NCBI RefSeq assembly: GCF_014874095.1
Contig: NZ_JADBEB010000001.1
Coordinates: 1,736,001-1,800,000 of the forward strand
DNA: 64,000 bases
DNA from: Plantactinospora soyae
Lineage (GTDB): Bacteria; Actinomycetota; Actinomycetes; Mycobacteriales; Micromonosporaceae
Direction: 5' to 3'
This document shows positions 62,320 through 64,000 of this stretch, one piece after another; the first letter of the stretch is position 1; each line of letters starts with the position of its first letter. The notes below the pieces were generated by a model. The model was not told the DNA's origin. It did no database searches and worked only from the letters and a program-made list of their open reading frames with translations. The position numbers and the translations under genes are program-made.

Positions 62320-63504
62320 ATGGCGAAGAGCGATCCTGCGGGTACGACCCGCGGCAGGCGGGCCGGCACCCGGTCCGCACGACCGGGCGGGAAAACCCCG
62401 GTAACCGGTGATCTCGTGCAGCTGCTCACTCCGGACGGCGACCGGATCGACCAGGTCACCTGGCACGACGGTACGGAGTACCGGGTCGACTTCACCGACG
62501 AGGAGTACCGGAGCCTCTACCGGGACCTCGTCCTGGTCCGCAAGCTGGACGCCGAGGCGACCGCGTTGCAGCGCCAGGGTGAGCTGGGCATCTGGGCCAG
62601 CCTGCTCGGCCAGGAGGCCGCCCAGGTCGGTTCGGGGCGGGCCCTGCGCACCCAGGACATGGCCTTCCCGACCTACCGGGAGCACGGCGTGCTCTACTGC
62701 CGGGGGATCGACCCGATCATGCCGCTGGGCCTGTTCCGGGGTGTCGACCTCGGTGGTTGGGACCCGAACGAGTTCAAGTTCAACATGTACACGATCGTGA
62801 TCGGGGCGCAGACCCTGCACGCCACCGGCTACGCCATGGGCGTGAACATGGACGGCAAGACCGGCACCGACGACGGCGAGGCGGTGATCGCCTACTTCGG
62901 CGACGGCGCCTCCGCCCAGGGTGACGTGAACGAGGCTTTCATCTGGGCCAGCGTCTTCAACGCCCCGATGGTGTTCTTCTGCCAGAACAACCAGTACGCC
63001 ATCTCCGAGCCGCTGGAGCGGCAGACCCGGATCCCGCTCTACCAGCGGGCCGCCGGCTTCGGCTTCCCCGGCGTACGGGTGGACGGCAACGACGTGCTGG
63101 CGACGTACGCGGTCACCCGGGCGGCACTGGACAACGCGCGTCACGGTCAGGGCCCCACCCTGATCGAGGCGTACACCTACCGGATGGGCGCGCACACCAC
63201 CACGGACGACCCGACCCGGTACCGGATCGCCAGCGAGGTCGAGGCGTGGCAGGCCAAGGACCCGATCGCGCGGGTACGGACCTTCCTCACCAAGCAGGGC
63301 ATCGCGGACGACGCGTTCCTCGCCGAGGTGGACGAGCAGGCCAAGCAGGAGGCGCTGCGACTGCGCGAACGGGTGCTGGAGATGCCCGATCCCGAGCCGT
63401 TGACGCTGTTCGACAACGTGTTCCCGAACGGCTCGCCGGAGATCGACGCGCAGCGCGAGCTGACCGCCCGGTACATGGACTCGTTCGAGGGGAGCGCGCT
63501 CTGA
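62320..63504 (+). CDS. pdhA: pyruvate (or branched-chain 2-oxoacid) dehydrogenase E1 component, alpha subunit
   Basis: A 394-residue thiamine-diphosphate enzyme subunit that decarboxylates a 2-oxoacid. The TPP motif begins GDGASAQGDVNEAF near residue 195 and ends with QNNQYAISEP. The phosphorylation-loop-like region (YRMGAHTTTDDPTRYR) and RKLDAEATALQRQGELG fit the family. The N-terminal 35 residues are basic and disordered. ATG 62320 has GGGAG 6 bases upstream; the frame open to 61699 is leader. The beta subunit gene overlaps the stop. Pyruvate versus branched-chain substrate cannot be decided from the alpha subunit alone. Confidence 0.9.
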   Translation: MAKSDPAGTTRGRRAGTRSARPGGKTPVTGDLVQLLTPDGDRIDQVTWHDGTEYRVDFTDEEYRSLYRDLVLVRKLDAEATALQRQGELGIWASLLGQEAAQVGSGRALRTQDMAFPTYREHGVLYCRGIDPIMPLGLFRGVDLGGWDPNEFKFNMYTIVIGAQTLHATGYAMGVNMDGKTGTDDGEAVIAYFGDGASAQGDVNEAFIWASVFNAPMVFFCQNNQYAISEPLERQTRIPLYQRAAGFGFPGVRVDGNDVLATYAVTRAALDNARHGQGPTLIEAYTYRMGAHTTTDDPTRYRIASEVEAWQAKDPIARVRTFLTKQGIADDAFLAEVDEQAKQEALRLRERVLEMPDPEPLTLFDNVFPNGSPEIDAQRELTARYMDSFEGSAL

Positions 63505-64000
63505 TGGCCACCGAAACCCTCACCCTGGGCAAGGCGCTCAACCGTGGCCTCCGCCGCGCGCTGGAGCAGGACCCCAAGGTCATCATCATGGGCGAGGACG
63601 TCGGCAAGCTCGGCGGCGTCTTCCGGATCACCGACAGCCTGCAGAAGGACTTCGGCGAGAACCGGGTGATCGACACCCCGCTCGCCGAATCCGGCATCAT
63701 CGGCACCGCGGTCGGCCTCTCCATCCGGGGCTACCGGCCGATCTGCGAGATCCAGTTCGACGGCTTCGTCTACCCGGCGTACGACCAGATCGTGTCGCAG
63801 GTGGCGAAGATGCACTACCGCTCGCAGGGCAAGGTCAAGGTGCCGATCGTCATCCGGATCCCGTTCGGTGGCGGCATCGGCGCGGTGGAGCACCACTCGG
63901 AGTCCCCGGAGGCGTACTTCGCGCACACCGCCGGGCTGAAGGTGGTCGCCTGCGCGACGCCGCAGGACGCGTACACGATGATCCAGCAGGCCGTCGCCTC
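63504..64000 (+). CDS. pdhB: 2-oxoacid dehydrogenase E1 component, beta subunit (5' part)
   Basis: The gene starts at ATG 63504, sharing one base with the alpha-subunit stop (TGATG), and runs off the right edge. The visible 165 codons read ETLTLGKALNRGLRRALEQD, GEDVGKLGGVFRITDSL, DTPLAESGIIGTAVGLSIRG and RIPFGGGIGAVEHHSESPEA, the standard E1-beta N-terminal domain. It pairs with the alpha subunit as an alpha2-beta2 enzyme; an E2 gene is expected next. Confidence 0.92.
   Translation, partial: MATETLTLGKALNRGLRRALEQDPKVIIMGEDVGKLGGVFRITDSLQKDFGENRVIDTPLAESGIIGTAVGLSIRGYRPICEIQFDGFVYPAYDQIVSQVAKMHYRSQGKVKVPIVIRIPFGGGIGAVEHHSESPEAYFAHTAGLKVVACATPQDAYTMIQQAVA

Overview
The window is a high-GC actinobacterial chromosome segment, most probably from the Micromonosporaceae (Micromonospora / Plantactinospora / Salinispora type). 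Reasons: strong GC-rich third positions, many GTG starts, GGAGG ribosome sites, several TAnnnT boxes 5-8 bases before a start codon that suggest leaderless transcripts, an HspR-type heat-shock system with HAIR operators, and a GGAAGGGCCCC hairpin of a kind I associate with that family. I see no tRNA, rRNA, CRISPR array, IS element or prophage block. It is mostly core chromosome with some accessory genes.

Layout. 1-2.5 kb: lipid locus with a divergent thiolase (15 codons only), FabG4-type ketoreductase and MaoC dehydratase. 2.5-5.3 kb: secreted pectate lyase behind a perfect LacI-type palindrome, then a membrane-anchored beta-lactamase-fold hydrolase. 5.4-8.5 kb: ArsR-like regulator plus small membrane coiled-coil partner, a CGNR regulator divergent from an unknown gene, and a TetR regulator. 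8.5-12.2 kb: SCP2 carrier, acyl-CoA dehydrogenase, acyl-CoA synthetase. A TetR-type operator is shared by this block and the fabG4 promoter 8.4 kb away. 12.2-16.2 kb: purD, purA and a diacylglycerol-kinase-like gene. 16.2-19 kb: a 917-residue proline-rich MinD/EspI-like ATPase. 19-25 kb: GNAT, CGNR, NUDIX, DUF3151, LOG, fructose-bisphosphate aldolase, four-helix membrane protein.

25-33 kb: glycosyltransferase; an LCP-domain protein co-transcribed with a SigE-family sigma factor; and the Hen1-Pnkp RNA repair pair, coupled with one base between stop and start. 33-38.5 kb: DedA, class II aldolase, ArsR, pyrE, SDR, proline-rich membrane protein. 38.6-52.1 kb: clpB and the dnaK-grpE-dnaJ-hspR operon, each with HAIR-type repeats in its promoter. 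Between them lie a two-gene cation/proton antiporter system and a tandem array of three secreted DUF4360 paralogues. 52.2-57.5 kb: two overlapping dynamin-like GTPase genes and two unknown genes. 57.5-64 kb: Uma2 nuclease-fold protein, secreted M28 peptidase, a candidate small structured transcription unit, NrtR-type regulator, proline-rich secreted protein, and the first two genes of a pyruvate/branched-chain dehydrogenase operon behind a long hairpin-rich leader.

One feature recurs across the window: short in-phase minisatellites (15-33 bp units) sit inside or at the edges of otherwise conserved enzymes (FabG4, acyl-CoA synthetase, class II aldolase) and in spacers near purD, purA, dedA and others. 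Start codons were re-chosen from ribosome sites wherever the longest open frame ran into a neighbour. All functional statements rest on reading translated sequence by eye; no database search was run.
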